From Chryseobacterium vaccae (GTDB lineage: Bacteria > Bacteroidota > Bacteroidia > Flavobacteriales > Weeksellaceae), in assembly GCF_009602705.1 (NCBI RefSeq), contig NZ_VSWH01000001.1, positions 4,947,001 through 5,011,000 of the forward strand: a DNA stretch of 64,000 bases. Reading direction: 5' to 3'. Numbering within the stretch: position 1 is the stretch's first letter; the number at the start of each line of letters is the position of its first letter. The notes below the pieces were generated by a model. The model saw only the letters and a program-made list of their open reading frames with translations, was not told where the DNA came from and did not search any database. Positions 9,298-17,871 of this stretch are shown here, in pieces. A program made the translations under genes and the position numbers.

Positions 9298-11096
9298 GGT
9301 TGTGGGGCTATCATTTTTCGTTCCCCGATCTGTTGTCGCCACATAGCGTAGTACAAGCCTTTTTCGACAATCAGATTATCGTGGGATCCGGTTTCAATCA
9401 CCTGGCCGCGCTCAAGCACATAAATTTTGTCTGCATGCATGATCGTACTTAAACGGTGGGCGATAAGAACGGTAATCTGTTCCCTTTCTTTTGATATGTT
9501 TTTAATAGTAGATGTAATCTCTTCCTCTGTGATACTGTCCAAAGCGGAAGTCGCTTCATCAAAGATTAACAGATGAGGTTTCCTTAAAAGGGCCCTTGCA
9601 ATGGCAATTCTTTGTTTTTCGCCGCCACTAAGCTTCAGTCCGCCTTCTCCGATTACTGTTTCAATACCTTTTTCTGCTCTTTCCAATAATGCAGTACAGC
9701 TTGATTTCTCCAGAGCAGCTGCCAGTTCTGATTCCGTAGCCTTAGGATTAACAAAAAGAAGGTTTTCCTTAATGGTTCCCGCAAAAAGCTGGGTATCCTG
9801 GGTTACAAAACCAATCTGGTTTCTGAGTTCATCAAAATCAAATTCCTTTCCGTTAATTGAATTATAAAAAATATTTCCTTCCTGAGGCCTGTAAAGCCCA
9901 ACCAGCAATTTTACCATCGTACTTTTCCCGGAACCGCTCGGCCCTACAAAAGCAATGGTTTCACCATTTTTAACATCAAAAGAAATATTATTTAAAGCTT
10001 TATACTGGGCAGACTGATGCTTGAATGAAACATGCCTGAATTCCAGTTCCTCAATAGCTCCGATCTGTTTCGGATGAAGTGGCTTTTCTTCCACATCCTT
10101 TTTCATTAAACGGTCAAAATTCTGAAGAGAGGCTTCCGCTTCACGATAAGAAATAATGATATTCCCAATTTCCTGCATCGGTCCGAAAATGAAAAAACCA
10201 TAAAACATCAACGACAGATACTGGCCTGGAGTTACAATATTTTTGAAAATTAAAAGCAGTAAAGTCAGAGTGATCATCTGCTGAAGGAAATTAACCATCG
10301 TTCCCTGAATAAAACTTAAAGAACGGATGCTTTTCACCTTTCTCAGCTCAAGCCCAAGAATCTTGTACGTATTGTTATTCAAACGGATAACTTCCTGGTT
10401 AGTTAATCCTAAGCTTTTTACAATTTCTATATTTCTAAGGCTTTCTGTGGTACTTCCGGCCAAAGAAGTCGTTTCCGAAACAATATTCTTCTGAATAACC
10501 TTTATTCTTTTGCTTAATAAATTGGTAATAAAAGCAATCAGGAAAATTCCGCAGATGTAGACCGGCATAATAGACCAGTGCAGACGGATCGCATATACCG
10601 AAACGAAAATAATGCTCACTAAAATTCCAAAGAAAATATTAATAAAATTAGTGATGAATTTTACAGAATCTTCTCTTACTTTCGTTAAAATAGACAGCGT
10701 TTCACCGCTTCTCTGATCTTCAAATTCCTGATACGGCAACGCCATGGAATGTTTTAAGCCGTCTGTGAAGATTTTAGCCCCAAACTTTTGGGTAATCACA
10801 CTTACCACATAATCCTGGAAAGCCTTGGCAATTCTGCTTATCATAGCCGTTCCAATCAGTAATCCTAAAAAATAGAAAGCCCCGTGATAAACGCTGGTTC
10901 CGTATAAATATTCGTTCAGGTTTCGAGGTAAAAGCTTTTCCTTATCAAAGAAATTGGGATGGGTGACCAGCCTGTCCAGAATATTCCCTGTAATAGCGGG
11001 AGCAAATAAAGAAAAAACCTGATTGATGGTTGCCAACAGCAAAGAAATGATAATCAGCCATTGGTAAGGTTTAAGGTATCTTAAAAGTATTTTCAT
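9294..11096 (-). CDS. ABC exporter, fused permease-ATPase (MsbA/MDR type)
   Basis: This is a 600-residue half-transporter that would work as a homodimer in the inner membrane. Residues 1 to about 320 form the six-helix type-1 exporter domain. The nucleotide-binding domain has Walker A GPSGSGKST, the signature LSGGEKQRIAIARALL, Walker B LLIFDEATSALD and the switch histidine IAHRLST. The substrate is not evident; lipids, peptides or drugs are all possible. It lies on the opposite strand between the two CoA-transferase subunit genes, with its promoter in the 121-bp gap before scoB. There is no obvious partner gene. Confidence 0.92.
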   Translation of the reverse strand: MKILLRYLKPYQWLIIISLLLATINQVFSLFAPAITGNILDRLVTHPNFFDKEKLLPRNLNEYLYGTSVYHGAFYFLGLLIGTAMISRIAKAFQDYVVSVITQKFGAKIFTDGLKHSMALPYQEFEDQRSGETLSILTKVREDSVKFITNFINIFFGILVSIIFVSVYAIRLHWSIMPVYICGIFLIAFITNLLSKRIKVIQKNIVSETTSLAGSTTESLRNIEIVKSLGLTNQEVIRLNNNTYKILGLELRKVKSIRSLSFIQGTMVNFLQQMITLTLLLLIFKNIVTPGQYLSLMFYGFFIFGPMQEIGNIIISYREAEASLQNFDRLMKKDVEEKPLHPKQIGAIEELEFRHVSFKHQSAQYKALNNISFDVKNGETIAFVGPSGSGKSTMVKLLVGLYRPQEGNIFYNSINGKEFDFDELRNQIGFVTQDTQLFAGTIKENLLFVNPKATESELAAALEKSSCTALLERAEKGIETVIGEGGLKLSGGEKQRIAIARALLRKPHLLIFDEATSALDSITEEEITSTIKNISKEREQITVLIAHRLSTIMHADKIYVLERGQVIETGSHDNLIVEKGLYYAMWRQQIGERKMIAPQP

Positions 11097-11217
11097 TCGA
11101 TTAAATAAAGGTACAAAATTAAAGATATTATTTTTACTAACAGTGTTAATTTTTAAGTGGAATAAAGTCCTTTTGTATTCAGCTGAAAATAATTAAATTG
11201 CAGTCTAAGTTTTTACT

Positions 11218-11871
11218 ATGCTTACAAAAGAACAAATTGCCAAAAGAATTTCAAAAGAACTGAAAGATCGCTATTATGTAAACCTGGGAATAGGAATTCC
11301 TACTTTGGTTGCCAACTATGTTCCGGAAGGTATTTCCGTAGAATTCCAGAGTGAAAACGGAGTTCTCGGGATGGGGCCTTTCCCTTTCGAAGGTGAAGAA
11401 GATGCCGATATCATCAATGCCGGAAAACAAACCATCACTATTTTAGAGGGAGGTTCATTCTTCGATTCTGCATTCAGTTTCGGGATGATCAGAGGCCAGA
11501 AAGTGGACTTGACCATTCTTGGGGCGATGGAGGTTTCTGAAAACGGGGATATTGCCAACTGGAAAATCCCTGGAAAAATGGTAAAAGGAATGGGAGGTGC
11601 TATGGATCTGGTAGCTTCCGCTGAAAATATCATCGTAGCTATGATGCATGTGAACAAAGCAGGAGAAAGCAAAATCCTTAAAAAATGTACCCTTCCGCTT
11701 ACCGGAGTGAACTGCGTGAAAAGAGTAGTGACGGAACTGGCGGTTCTGGATGTTACCCCTGCAGGTTTCAAACTGGTAGAAAGAGCACCGGGAGTTTCGG
11801 TAGAACATATCATCAATTCCACAGAAGCAGATCTGATTATTGAAGGTGAAATTCCTGAAATGCAGTTTTAG
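11218..11871 (+). CDS. scoB: 3-oxoacid CoA-transferase subunit B
   Basis: This is the 217-residue beta subunit that completes the enzyme encoded by scoA at 8532. It carries the active-site region VEFQSENGVLGMGPFP, where the glutamate of SENG forms the glutamyl-CoA thioester, followed by INAGKQTITILEGGSFFDSAFSFGMIRGQK. Length and motifs are those of SCOT subunit B. It has its own short upstream region and its own terminator at 11909-11941. Its separation from scoA by a reverse-strand gene is unusual, because the pair is normally adjacent and often overlapping. Confidence 0.93.
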   Translation: MLTKEQIAKRISKELKDRYYVNLGIGIPTLVANYVPEGISVEFQSENGVLGMGPFPFEGEEDADIINAGKQTITILEGGSFFDSAFSFGMIRGQKVDLTILGAMEVSENGDIANWKIPGKMVKGMGGAMDLVASAENIIVAMMHVNKAGESKILKKCTLPLTGVNCVKRVVTELAVLDVTPAGFKLVERAPGVSVEHIINSTEADLIIEGEIPEMQF

Positions 11872-11908
11872 AGGTTCTGAGAAACGATCAATAATTTAAT
11901 ATCAATAT

Positions 11909-11941
11909 AAAGCAGCAAGGATTTTTTCCTGCTGCTTTTTT
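11909..11941 (+). terminator. Terminator of scoB
   Basis: AAAGCAGCAAGGA pairs with TCCTGCTGCTTT and is followed by T6. It lies 40 nt after the scoB stop codon. Confidence 0.88.
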
Positions 11942-12026
11942 ATGTTCCGGTATTTACCATTAAAAGAAATTACAATGTAAAAAGTGAATTTCTCTTTACA
12001 AAGCAGTAACAGGAACTTTATAACAA

Positions 12027-12596
12027 TTATTTTTCATTAAGAATGTGTTGTAATATTAATGCTGTTGCTTTTGCATCGTCTAATGCCCTGTGAAACTTAA
12101 AATCTTCTTTTACATTCATTTTTTCTAACACTCTTTCTAATGAAATTCCAGAGGTAGAGATGTTTTTTTTCGCCAGCCAGTAAACACCCAGTGCTCTGAT
12201 GTCAAAACCTCCACCAACAAAATATTTATTATAATCAAATCCAAATTCCGTAAATTCTTTCCTCAAAAGAGGCAAGTCGTAATACAATCCCCAACCAGCT
12301 AAAGTTGATTTATTTTTTTCTCCATACCAATCTAGAAACAGGAGAATTGCTTCATCAAAATACTTTTCATTTTCAACCATTTCATTTGTAATGTTTGTAA
12401 TGTCCGTGATTTCAGGTAGAATTGGAAAATTTTTTGGTTTTATTAAAATTGAGAATTCGCTTTTTATTTCAAAAGTTTTCCTATCTAATTTTACAGCCCC
12501 TATTTCTATTATATTAGTTTCATTTATTTCATTTCTTCCAAAAGTTTTGCAACTTCCTTCTAAATCATAAATCACTAAATCACTTGAAAATTTCAT
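12027..12596 (-). CDS. DEDDh 3'-5' exonuclease (DnaQ/RNase T-like)
   Basis: This is a 189-residue single-domain exonuclease. The metal-binding acidic residues are in order: D11 and E13 in LVIYDLEGSC, the aspartate in WGLYYDLPLLRKEF, and the final HRALDDAKATA, which gives the DEDDh histidine and last aspartate. The short form without other domains resembles oligonucleases and 'exonuclease domain' proteins such as ERI1/KapD relatives. The likely substrate is RNA or single-stranded DNA ends; this is inferred. The gene sits in an AT-richer patch than its neighbours. It is followed on its 3' side by the scoB terminator, and no partner gene is adjacent. Confidence 0.85.
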   Translation of the reverse strand: MKFSSDLVIYDLEGSCKTFGRNEINETNIIEIGAVKLDRKTFEIKSEFSILIKPKNFPILPEITDITNITNEMVENEKYFDEAILLFLDWYGEKNKSTLAGWGLYYDLPLLRKEFTEFGFDYNKYFVGGGFDIRALGVYWLAKKNISTSGISLERVLEKMNVKEDFKFHRALDDAKATALILQHILNEK

Positions 12597-12985
12597 ACTA
12601 TAGTTTTTAGGGGTTTTTAAGTTTGCTTGCTACTAATTTGATCAACAATTTTAAAATTCTCAATATTGTTTTCTATGTTGTTATTAAAAACATTCATATT
12701 AAGTTTTTACAGATCTTTTTTCAAAGATATATTCTTACTACGCAATCTATTAGCGCATCTAATCGTTTGAAATTTAGAGTTGAAAAGAATAACCAAAAAG
12801 ATCTGTGGAATTCGAGAGATCTGTGGGAAACTTTTAACTATAGAATTGATCTTAATGGTTTAAATAAAATTAGAAAATCAGCGTCATCTGCTCGATCAGC
12901 GAGAATAAGAAATATCCGCAACTGATTCCGGTAAAAACAAAAACCTTGTCCATCGACAAGGTTTTTTTTGATCTGTATTTGTTTC
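12597..12985. repeat. Intergenic region with degenerate repeats
   Basis: No convincing gene lies here. The 100-codon frame at 12623-12925 has low-complexity composition and runs over repeat-like phrases such as agatctgtggaattcgagag (about 12799-12818) and gcgtcatctgctcgatcagc (about 12881-12900). These phrases resemble the 'cagattxxgcagattt' repeats between other genes in this window. The terminator of the DUF4197 gene is at the right end. Confidence 0.45.
12938..12970 (-). terminator. Terminator of the DUF4197 gene
   Basis: A perfect stem AAAACCTTGTC / GACAAGGTTTT around CATC has T residues on the minus-strand 3' side. It lies just beyond the stop codon at 12986. Confidence 0.88.
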
Positions 12986-13795
12986 TTATTTCTGATCTTG
13001 TGCTCCGAAAACTTTCTGCAAAATGCTTGTAGTTCTCATCGCCGGAGTATTTCTGATACCGCTTTCTTTATCAGCTACCATTTTGAAAACCCCATTAATC
13101 GTTTCTGTAGTCACATACTCATTAAGATCAGTCGTTACCGACTGCCCTGTAAATGTATTGTACTTGGAGATCAGGTTTTTCCATACCGTATCAGCGCCTA
13201 CTTTCCCGAGGGACGCTTTTACCTTAGGCTGAAAAGCTGTGAACAACTGGCTTTGGGTTTTACTCTGAAGATAATTAGTCGCTGCGTTATCACTGCCTAA
13301 CAAAATATTTTTTGCATCAGTAATCGTCATAGAAGTGATTGCTTTAGTGAAAATTGGAGCAGCTTCTGTTACGGCATCTTCAGCGGCCCTGTTTAAAAGT
13401 TTTACGCCTTCATCAGCCAGACTTCCCATTCCTATAGAACGTAAAGTATTGTCTATTTTTCTTAATTTCTCAGGCATTAAAATCTTCACCGCTTCATTCT
13501 TTAAGAAACCATCAGTAAGAGCCAGCTTCTTTACACCATCGGTAACCCCCATGCTTAAAGCCTCTTTTAACCCTGATGAAATCTGTGTAGAAGTAAGACT
13601 CCCCAGATTCACAGATGAGTTTTTGGTGGGAGTAGTAGCCACTGGAGTTGTTGTTGTGGAATTTTTTGTTTTCGACGGATTTTCAAGATCCACACCTGTT
13701 TTATCTTTTACTGTAGATTTAATAATATCGAAGAGTTGTGCCTGCGCAGAAATAGAAAATAATAAACCGGCCGCCAGCAAAATGCTTTTTCTCAT
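12986..13795 (-). CDS. DUF4197 family exported protein
   Basis: This is a 269-residue protein with signal peptide MRKSILLAAGLLFSISAQAQ. It then has a short Ser/Thr/Pro-rich linker (residues about 40-65) and a helical DUF4197 domain starting near SGLKEALSMGVTDGVKKLA. The domain contains the family pattern MPEKLRKIDNTLRSIGMGSLAD and the closing WKNLISKYNT with DLNEYVTTETINGVFKMVADKE. The family is common in Bacteroidota and Proteobacteria and has no known biochemical role. It is predicted to be periplasmic. No lipobox and no T9SS tail are visible. It is monocistronic and divergent from the GH20 gene. Confidence 0.88.
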   Translation of the reverse strand: MRKSILLAAGLLFSISAQAQLFDIIKSTVKDKTGVDLENPSKTKNSTTTTPVATTPTKNSSVNLGSLTSTQISSGLKEALSMGVTDGVKKLALTDGFLKNEAVKILMPEKLRKIDNTLRSIGMGSLADEGVKLLNRAAEDAVTEAAPIFTKAITSMTITDAKNILLGSDNAATNYLQSKTQSQLFTAFQPKVKASLGKVGADTVWKNLISKYNTFTGQSVTTDLNEYVTTETINGVFKMVADKESGIRNTPAMRTTSILQKVFGAQDQK

Positions 13796-13895
13796 TGTAT
13801 TTTTTTACAAATTTAGATCTTTTATTTTTTGATAAGTTAAATGCAGCTGAAGATTTGGAAAATAATTATCTTAGCGAAAACCTTATCCACATCCA

Positions 13896-16160
13896 ATGGT
13901 ACGAAATCTTTTATTATTTTTTGTAGTACTTTCAAACGTAATTTTAGCTCAAAATAAATTGAACCTAATTCCTTATCCCCAGAAAATTGAAGTTTTAAAA
14001 GGAGAGTTTATTATTCCTGAGACTTTATTATTAAGCGGTGACCTGCCCAAAGAAGAAACGGAATATTTCAAAAAACGTTTGGGTTCTATGATGAAGTTTC
14101 AATACGCTCAAAAGGGTAGTGGGACGCATCTGACGAACTCCATCATTCCTCCGGTTTCTGTAACAGATGTCGAAAAGAAAAAAGAATATTACTCTATAGA
14201 AATTTCTCCAAAACAGATTCACGTAAATTCTTACTCCCGACAAGGATATTTTCTGGCACTTCAGACTTTAATTCAATTATTTGAAGATCACCAGGCTGAC
14301 AGGAAAATTCCTGTTTTAAAAATTGAAGATCAGCCAAAGTTTTCATGGCGTGGAATGCACCTGGATGTCTGCCGTCACTTTTTTACGGTAGATGAGGTAA
14401 AGCAATACATTGACTATCTGGCAATGTACAAGCTGAATACTTTTCACTGGCATCTAACGGATGATCAGGGCTGGAGAATTGAGATTAAAAAATATCCGAA
14501 GCTTACCCAATTAGGGTCAAAACGTAAAGAATCCATGATCGGGGCTTATGTAGATAATACATTTGACGGAAAACCATACGGGCCGTTTTTCTATACTCAG
14601 GAACAGATTAAAGACGTTGTGAAATATGCACAGCAAAGACATATCACCGTAGTTCCGGAAATTGAAATGCCGGGACACGCTCTTGCCGCCCTTACTGCAT
14701 ATCCAGAATTAGCGTGTACCAAAGGCCCTTTTGAACCGGCTACGAAATGGGGCGTATTTGATGATGTTTTCTGTCCCAAAGAAGAGACATTCACGTTTCT
14801 TGAGAATGTTCTGGATGAAGTGATGAAGCTTTTCCCGTCACAATACATTCACATCGGGGGTGATGAATGCCCGAAAACAAGATGGAAAGAATGTGCCCAC
14901 TGCCAGGAACTGATTAAGAAAAATAATTTAAAGGACGAACATGGTCTTCAGAGCTATTTCATTCATAGAATTGAAAAATATGTGAACAGTAAAGGAAGAA
15001 AAATCATTGGCTGGGATGAAATTTTAGAAGGTGGTCTGGCTCCAAATGCTGCCGTAATGAGCTGGACAGGCGTAAACGGAGGCATTGAAGCCGCAAAATC
15101 AGGACATTTCGCGGTAATGACACCAGGAGCCTTTTGCTATTTTGATCATTATCAGGGCGATCCACAGTCGGAACCCAATGCTTTCGGCGGATTTACCCCA
15201 CTGGACAAGATCTATTCCTACAACCCCATTCCTTCTGAGCTGAATGCTGAACAGGCCAAATACATCATGGGAGTACAGGCTAATCTGTGGACTGAATATA
15301 TTACTGATTTCAGACAGGTGCAGTATATGATTTTCCCAAGACTGATGGCACTTTCCGAGGTTAGTTGGGGTACATCGGACCCAAAAAACTATAAAGAATT
15401 TGAAAACCGGGTGATTGATCAGTTTAAAGTTCTGGATAAAATGAAAGTGAACTATGCCAGAAGCATCTACAACCTTTCAGGAAAAGTAATTCCTTCTAGT
15501 AATGGTATTGCTTACGAACTGTCGACTTCACAAAACTCAGACGGAATCCGCTATACTTTAGACGGAACAGATCCGTCGATAAATTCTAAAACTTATCAGG
15601 GGCCTGTTTCAATTCCGGGTTCTTTAACCATTAAATCAGCTTATTTTGAAGATGGCAAGCTGAAAAGTGCAGTTTCATCACAGCAGTTTACCATCTCAAA
15701 AGCAACGGGAAAAAATATAACCCTTGAGCAGCAGCCAAGTGAGAATTATTCTTTCGGAGGAGCCTTTACTTTGGTGGACGGAATTATCGGAAACACCAGA
15801 CAGTTGGGCAAAACATGGCTTGGATTTCAGGGAAAAGATGTTACCGCAGTAATTGATTTCGGACAGAAAACCAACTTTTCAGAAGTTTATTTCAATACTT
15901 TAGAAAACAAGGGAAGCTGGATCCACCTGGCCAATTCCGCACAGATTTTCGTTTCCGATGATAACCGGAATTTCAAAACGATCAAAGAGATTGGTAAAGA
16001 AGAAATTCAGAAAGCCAAAGGGAAAATTAAATTGGGAGTCGGCAGTCAGAATTCAAGATACATCAAAGTTAAAATAGAAAACGCAGGAATCATTCCATCC
16101 GGAAATCCCGGTGCCGATTCCAAAGCCTGGCTGTTTGTTGACGAAATTGGCGTAAATTAA
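13896..16160 (+). CDS. Beta-N-acetylhexosaminidase, GH20
   Basis: This 754-residue exported glycosidase removes terminal beta-linked GlcNAc/GalNAc from glycans or chitooligosaccharides. A signal peptide ends near VILAQ. A GH20b domain follows (about 25-145), then the GH20 barrel (about 150-500) with HLTDDQGWRIEIKKYP and the catalytic Asp-Glu pair D323-E324 in HIGGDECPKTRWKEC. Further on are a chitobiase/Fn3-like region (IRYTLDGTDPS) and a discoidin-like C-terminal domain (KTWLGFQGKDVTAVIDFG). Mechanism is substrate-assisted. It ends 19 bp before a Crp/Fnr regulator gene, but the two are probably unrelated. There is no T9SS tail. Confidence 0.93.
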   Translation: MVRNLLLFFVVLSNVILAQNKLNLIPYPQKIEVLKGEFIIPETLLLSGDLPKEETEYFKKRLGSMMKFQYAQKGSGTHLTNSIIPPVSVTDVEKKKEYYSIEISPKQIHVNSYSRQGYFLALQTLIQLFEDHQADRKIPVLKIEDQPKFSWRGMHLDVCRHFFTVDEVKQYIDYLAMYKLNTFHWHLTDDQGWRIEIKKYPKLTQLGSKRKESMIGAYVDNTFDGKPYGPFFYTQEQIKDVVKYAQQRHITVVPEIEMPGHALAALTAYPELACTKGPFEPATKWGVFDDVFCPKEETFTFLENVLDEVMKLFPSQYIHIGGDECPKTRWKECAHCQELIKKNNLKDEHGLQSYFIHRIEKYVNSKGRKIIGWDEILEGGLAPNAAVMSWTGVNGGIEAAKSGHFAVMTPGAFCYFDHYQGDPQSEPNAFGGFTPLDKIYSYNPIPSELNAEQAKYIMGVQANLWTEYITDFRQVQYMIFPRLMALSEVSWGTSDPKNYKEFENRVIDQFKVLDKMKVNYARSIYNLSGKVIPSSNGIAYELSTSQNSDGIRYTLDGTDPSINSKTYQGPVSIPGSLTIKSAYFEDGKLKSAVSSQQFTISKATGKNITLEQQPSENYSFGGAFTLVDGIIGNTRQLGKTWLGFQGKDVTAVIDFGQKTNFSEVYFNTLENKGSWIHLANSAQIFVSDDNRNFKTIKEIGKEEIQKAKGKIKLGVGSQNSRYIKVKIENAGIIPSGNPGADSKAWLFVDEIGVN

Positions 16161-16178
16161 CCGTAAAAGCACTAAAAA

Positions 16179-16805
16179 ATGCAGGAGTCTGTACTTTCGT
16201 CCGAATTTTCCTCTTCACCGGAGCTTGTAGAAAAGCTTTATCAGAACGGTATCACCAAACATTATCATGAAGGGGATATTATTCTAGATGAGAATGCTTC
16301 TATCCGTTCCATTCCAATCGTGATGAAAGGAATGATGAAAGTGATCAGAACAGAAGAGGATGGGCGCGAGATCCTGCTGTACTATATCAAATCCGGAGAA
16401 AGCTGTATCATGTCTTTCCTCGGCGGAATGCATAATGAAAAAAGTGTTGTAAAAGCAGAAGTGGAAGAAGATTCCGAAATTCTTTTCCTGCCGGTAGATA
16501 AAGTTTCATTATTCATCAAAGAACATCCGGAATGGCTGGATTATATTTTCAGGCTTTATCATAAACGTTTTGAAGAACTGCTGGATATTATCAATGCCAT
16601 TGCTTTTAAAAAAGTAGACGAAAGACTGCTCGATCTGTTGAATAAAAAAGCAGAACTTACCCAATCCCAAACCATCACCACGACCCATGAACAGCTTGCC
16701 AATGAACTGGGAACCGCCAGGGTAGTCGTCTCAAGGCTCCTCAAACAGCTGGAAGACGCAGGTAGAGTAAAGCTTGGCAGAAATAAAATTATTCTTCTTT
16801 CATAA
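16179..16805 (+). CDS. Crp/Fnr-family regulator of the reduced-sulfur locus
   Basis: This is a 208-residue cytoplasmic regulator. An N-terminal cyclic-nucleotide-binding fold (about 15-130) includes YHEGDIILDENASIRSIPIV and YIKSGESCIMSFLGG. The C-terminal winged helix (about 145-205) has TTTHEQLANELGTARVVVSRLLKQLE as recognition helix. It lacks the FNR cysteine cluster at its N-terminus; one cysteine occurs in GESCIMS and could sense thiols or sulfane sulfur, which is inference. The gene directly precedes a TauE/persulfide dioxygenase/YeeE set, whose two leading genes carry an identical 23-bp upstream repeat. It is the natural candidate to bind that repeat. Confidence 0.88.
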   Translation: MQESVLSSEFSSSPELVEKLYQNGITKHYHEGDIILDENASIRSIPIVMKGMMKVIRTEEDGREILLYYIKSGESCIMSFLGGMHNEKSVVKAEVEEDSEILFLPVDKVSLFIKEHPEWLDYIFRLYHKRFEELLDIINAIAFKKVDERLLDLLNKKAELTQSQTITTTHEQLANELGTARVVVSRLLKQLEDAGRVKLGRNKIILLS

Positions 16806-16942
16806 AAATAAGACTTTCCCTCTCAAATTTTTACCTTGAAGTTTTCCAAAGATAGACACGAATTTCACAGATTTTTTGCTGTTTTCTCTGGCGAATCAGG
16901 CAGATTGAGCAGATTTAAAACTTTTGTGGTTAATTAAATCCG
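16806..16942. repeat. Degenerate intergenic repeat remnant
   Basis: This short gap carries phrases of the window's intergenic repeat family: gacacgaatttcacagattt (about 16856-16875) and cagattgagcagatttaaaa (about 16901-16920), followed by cttttgtggtt. No gene is present. Confidence 0.45.
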
Positions 16943-16965
16943 TTATGTAACAAAAGTAGCTGTAC
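16943..16965 (+). promoter_or_regulatory. Sulfur-locus operator candidate, copy 1
   Basis: This 23-bp sequence begins TTATGTAACAAAAGTAGC and ends TGTAC. An identical copy is at 17802-17824. It contains a loose inverted pair GTAAC-N4-GTAGC. It sits 18 nt upstream of CACTTTTG (16983-16990), a near match to the flavobacterial -7 element, which is the expected place for an activator such as the Crp/Fnr protein encoded at 16179. Confidence 0.65.
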
Positions 16966-17010
16966 TCCTCGCAAAATAATTCCACTTTTGCCCCGTAATT
17001 ATTGATTGAA

Positions 17011-17796
17011 ATGGAAATTATAGGCTACACGTCAGCAGTTTTAATAGGAATTTCTCTGGGGTTAATAGGTGGGGGAGGCAGTATTCTCACGGTTCCGGTT
17101 CTGGTTTACCTTTTTGGATTGGATGCTTTTCTGGCAGCAGAATATTCACTTTTTATCGTAGGAATAAGCAGTGCCGCTGGATCTCTGGCTTATCTTAAGA
17201 ATGGGCAGGTTGATCTTAAAACAGCAGTGGTTTTTGGAATTCCTTCCATTATCTCCATTTTTCTTACCAGGATTTATATTGTGCCTTTGATTCCGGTGGA
17301 GGTTTTAAGAGCAGGAGATTTTGCTTTAACAAGAAACACTTTTTTATTACTCATTTTTGCCGTTCTGATGATCGTTGCCTCTTATAAAATGATCAGAAAA
17401 AATAAAAATGAAAATACAGCTGTTATAAAAGAAAATATTTTTCTGGCAGCAGGAGAAGGGTCTCTTATCGGGGTCTTAACAGGCCTGGTAGGAGCCGGTG
17501 GCGGGTTTATGATTATTCCTGCTTTGGTAGGACTGTTAAAAATACCGATGAAAACGGCAGTAGGAACCTCTTTAGTCATTATTTCTCTGAATTCGTTAAT
17601 AGGATTTTCCTCATCAGTAGGTAATACCGTAATCGAATGGAAATTTTTAATTTCTATTGCAGGAATTGCCGTTATAGGAATCATCATCGGTTCTTATTTC
17701 TCCGGGAAGATTGATGGTAAAAAACTGAAACCTGCATTCGGATGGTTTATTATGGTGATGGGAGTGTATATTATTTTTAAAGAAATCTTCTTTTAA
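17011..17796 (+). CDS. TauE/SafE family permease (sulfite/sulfonate-type exporter)
   Basis: This is a 261-residue inner-membrane protein of about eight helices. It has the duplicated TauE/SafE glycine signature: LIGISLGLIGGGGSILTVPVL in the first half and LIGVLTGLVGAGGGFMIIPAL in the second. The family exports sulfite, sulfoacetate or related anions. Here it heads a set with a persulfide dioxygenase, whose product is sulfite, so sulfite export is the likely job. The frame opens with a TTG at 17002, but ATG at 17011 gives the usual N-terminus (MEIIGYTSAV) and lies 20 nt after the -7-like element, so I chose it. Confidence 0.88.
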   Translation: MEIIGYTSAVLIGISLGLIGGGGSILTVPVLVYLFGLDAFLAAEYSLFIVGISSAAGSLAYLKNGQVDLKTAVVFGIPSIISIFLTRIYIVPLIPVEVLRAGDFALTRNTFLLLIFAVLMIVASYKMIRKNKNENTAVIKENIFLAAGEGSLIGVLTGLVGAGGGFMIIPALVGLLKIPMKTAVGTSLVIISLNSLIGFSSSVGNTVIEWKFLISIAGIAVIGIIIGSYFSGKIDGKKLKPAFGWFIMVMGVYIIFKEIFF

Positions 17797-17801
17797 GTTT
17801 C

Positions 17802-17824
17802 TTATGTAACAAAAGTAGCTGTAC
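17802..17824 (+). promoter_or_regulatory. Sulfur-locus operator candidate, copy 2
   Basis: This is a perfect 23-bp copy of the sequence at 16943-16965, starting 6 nt after the TauE stop codon. A weak -7-like element GAAATTTG follows at 17842-17849, again 17-18 nt downstream, as in copy 1. This predicts a second promoter driving the persulfide dioxygenase and YeeE genes. Confidence 0.65.
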
Positions 17825-17871
17825 AGGAAACCGGAAAGCCGGAAATTTGAATGATTAAAAAACAAAGAAAT

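Noticed and set aside
12623..12925. 100-codon frame between the exonuclease and DUF4197 genes
   Set aside because: It runs through degenerate repeat sequence, has a random-looking composition rich in N, I and R, and shows no recognisable domain.
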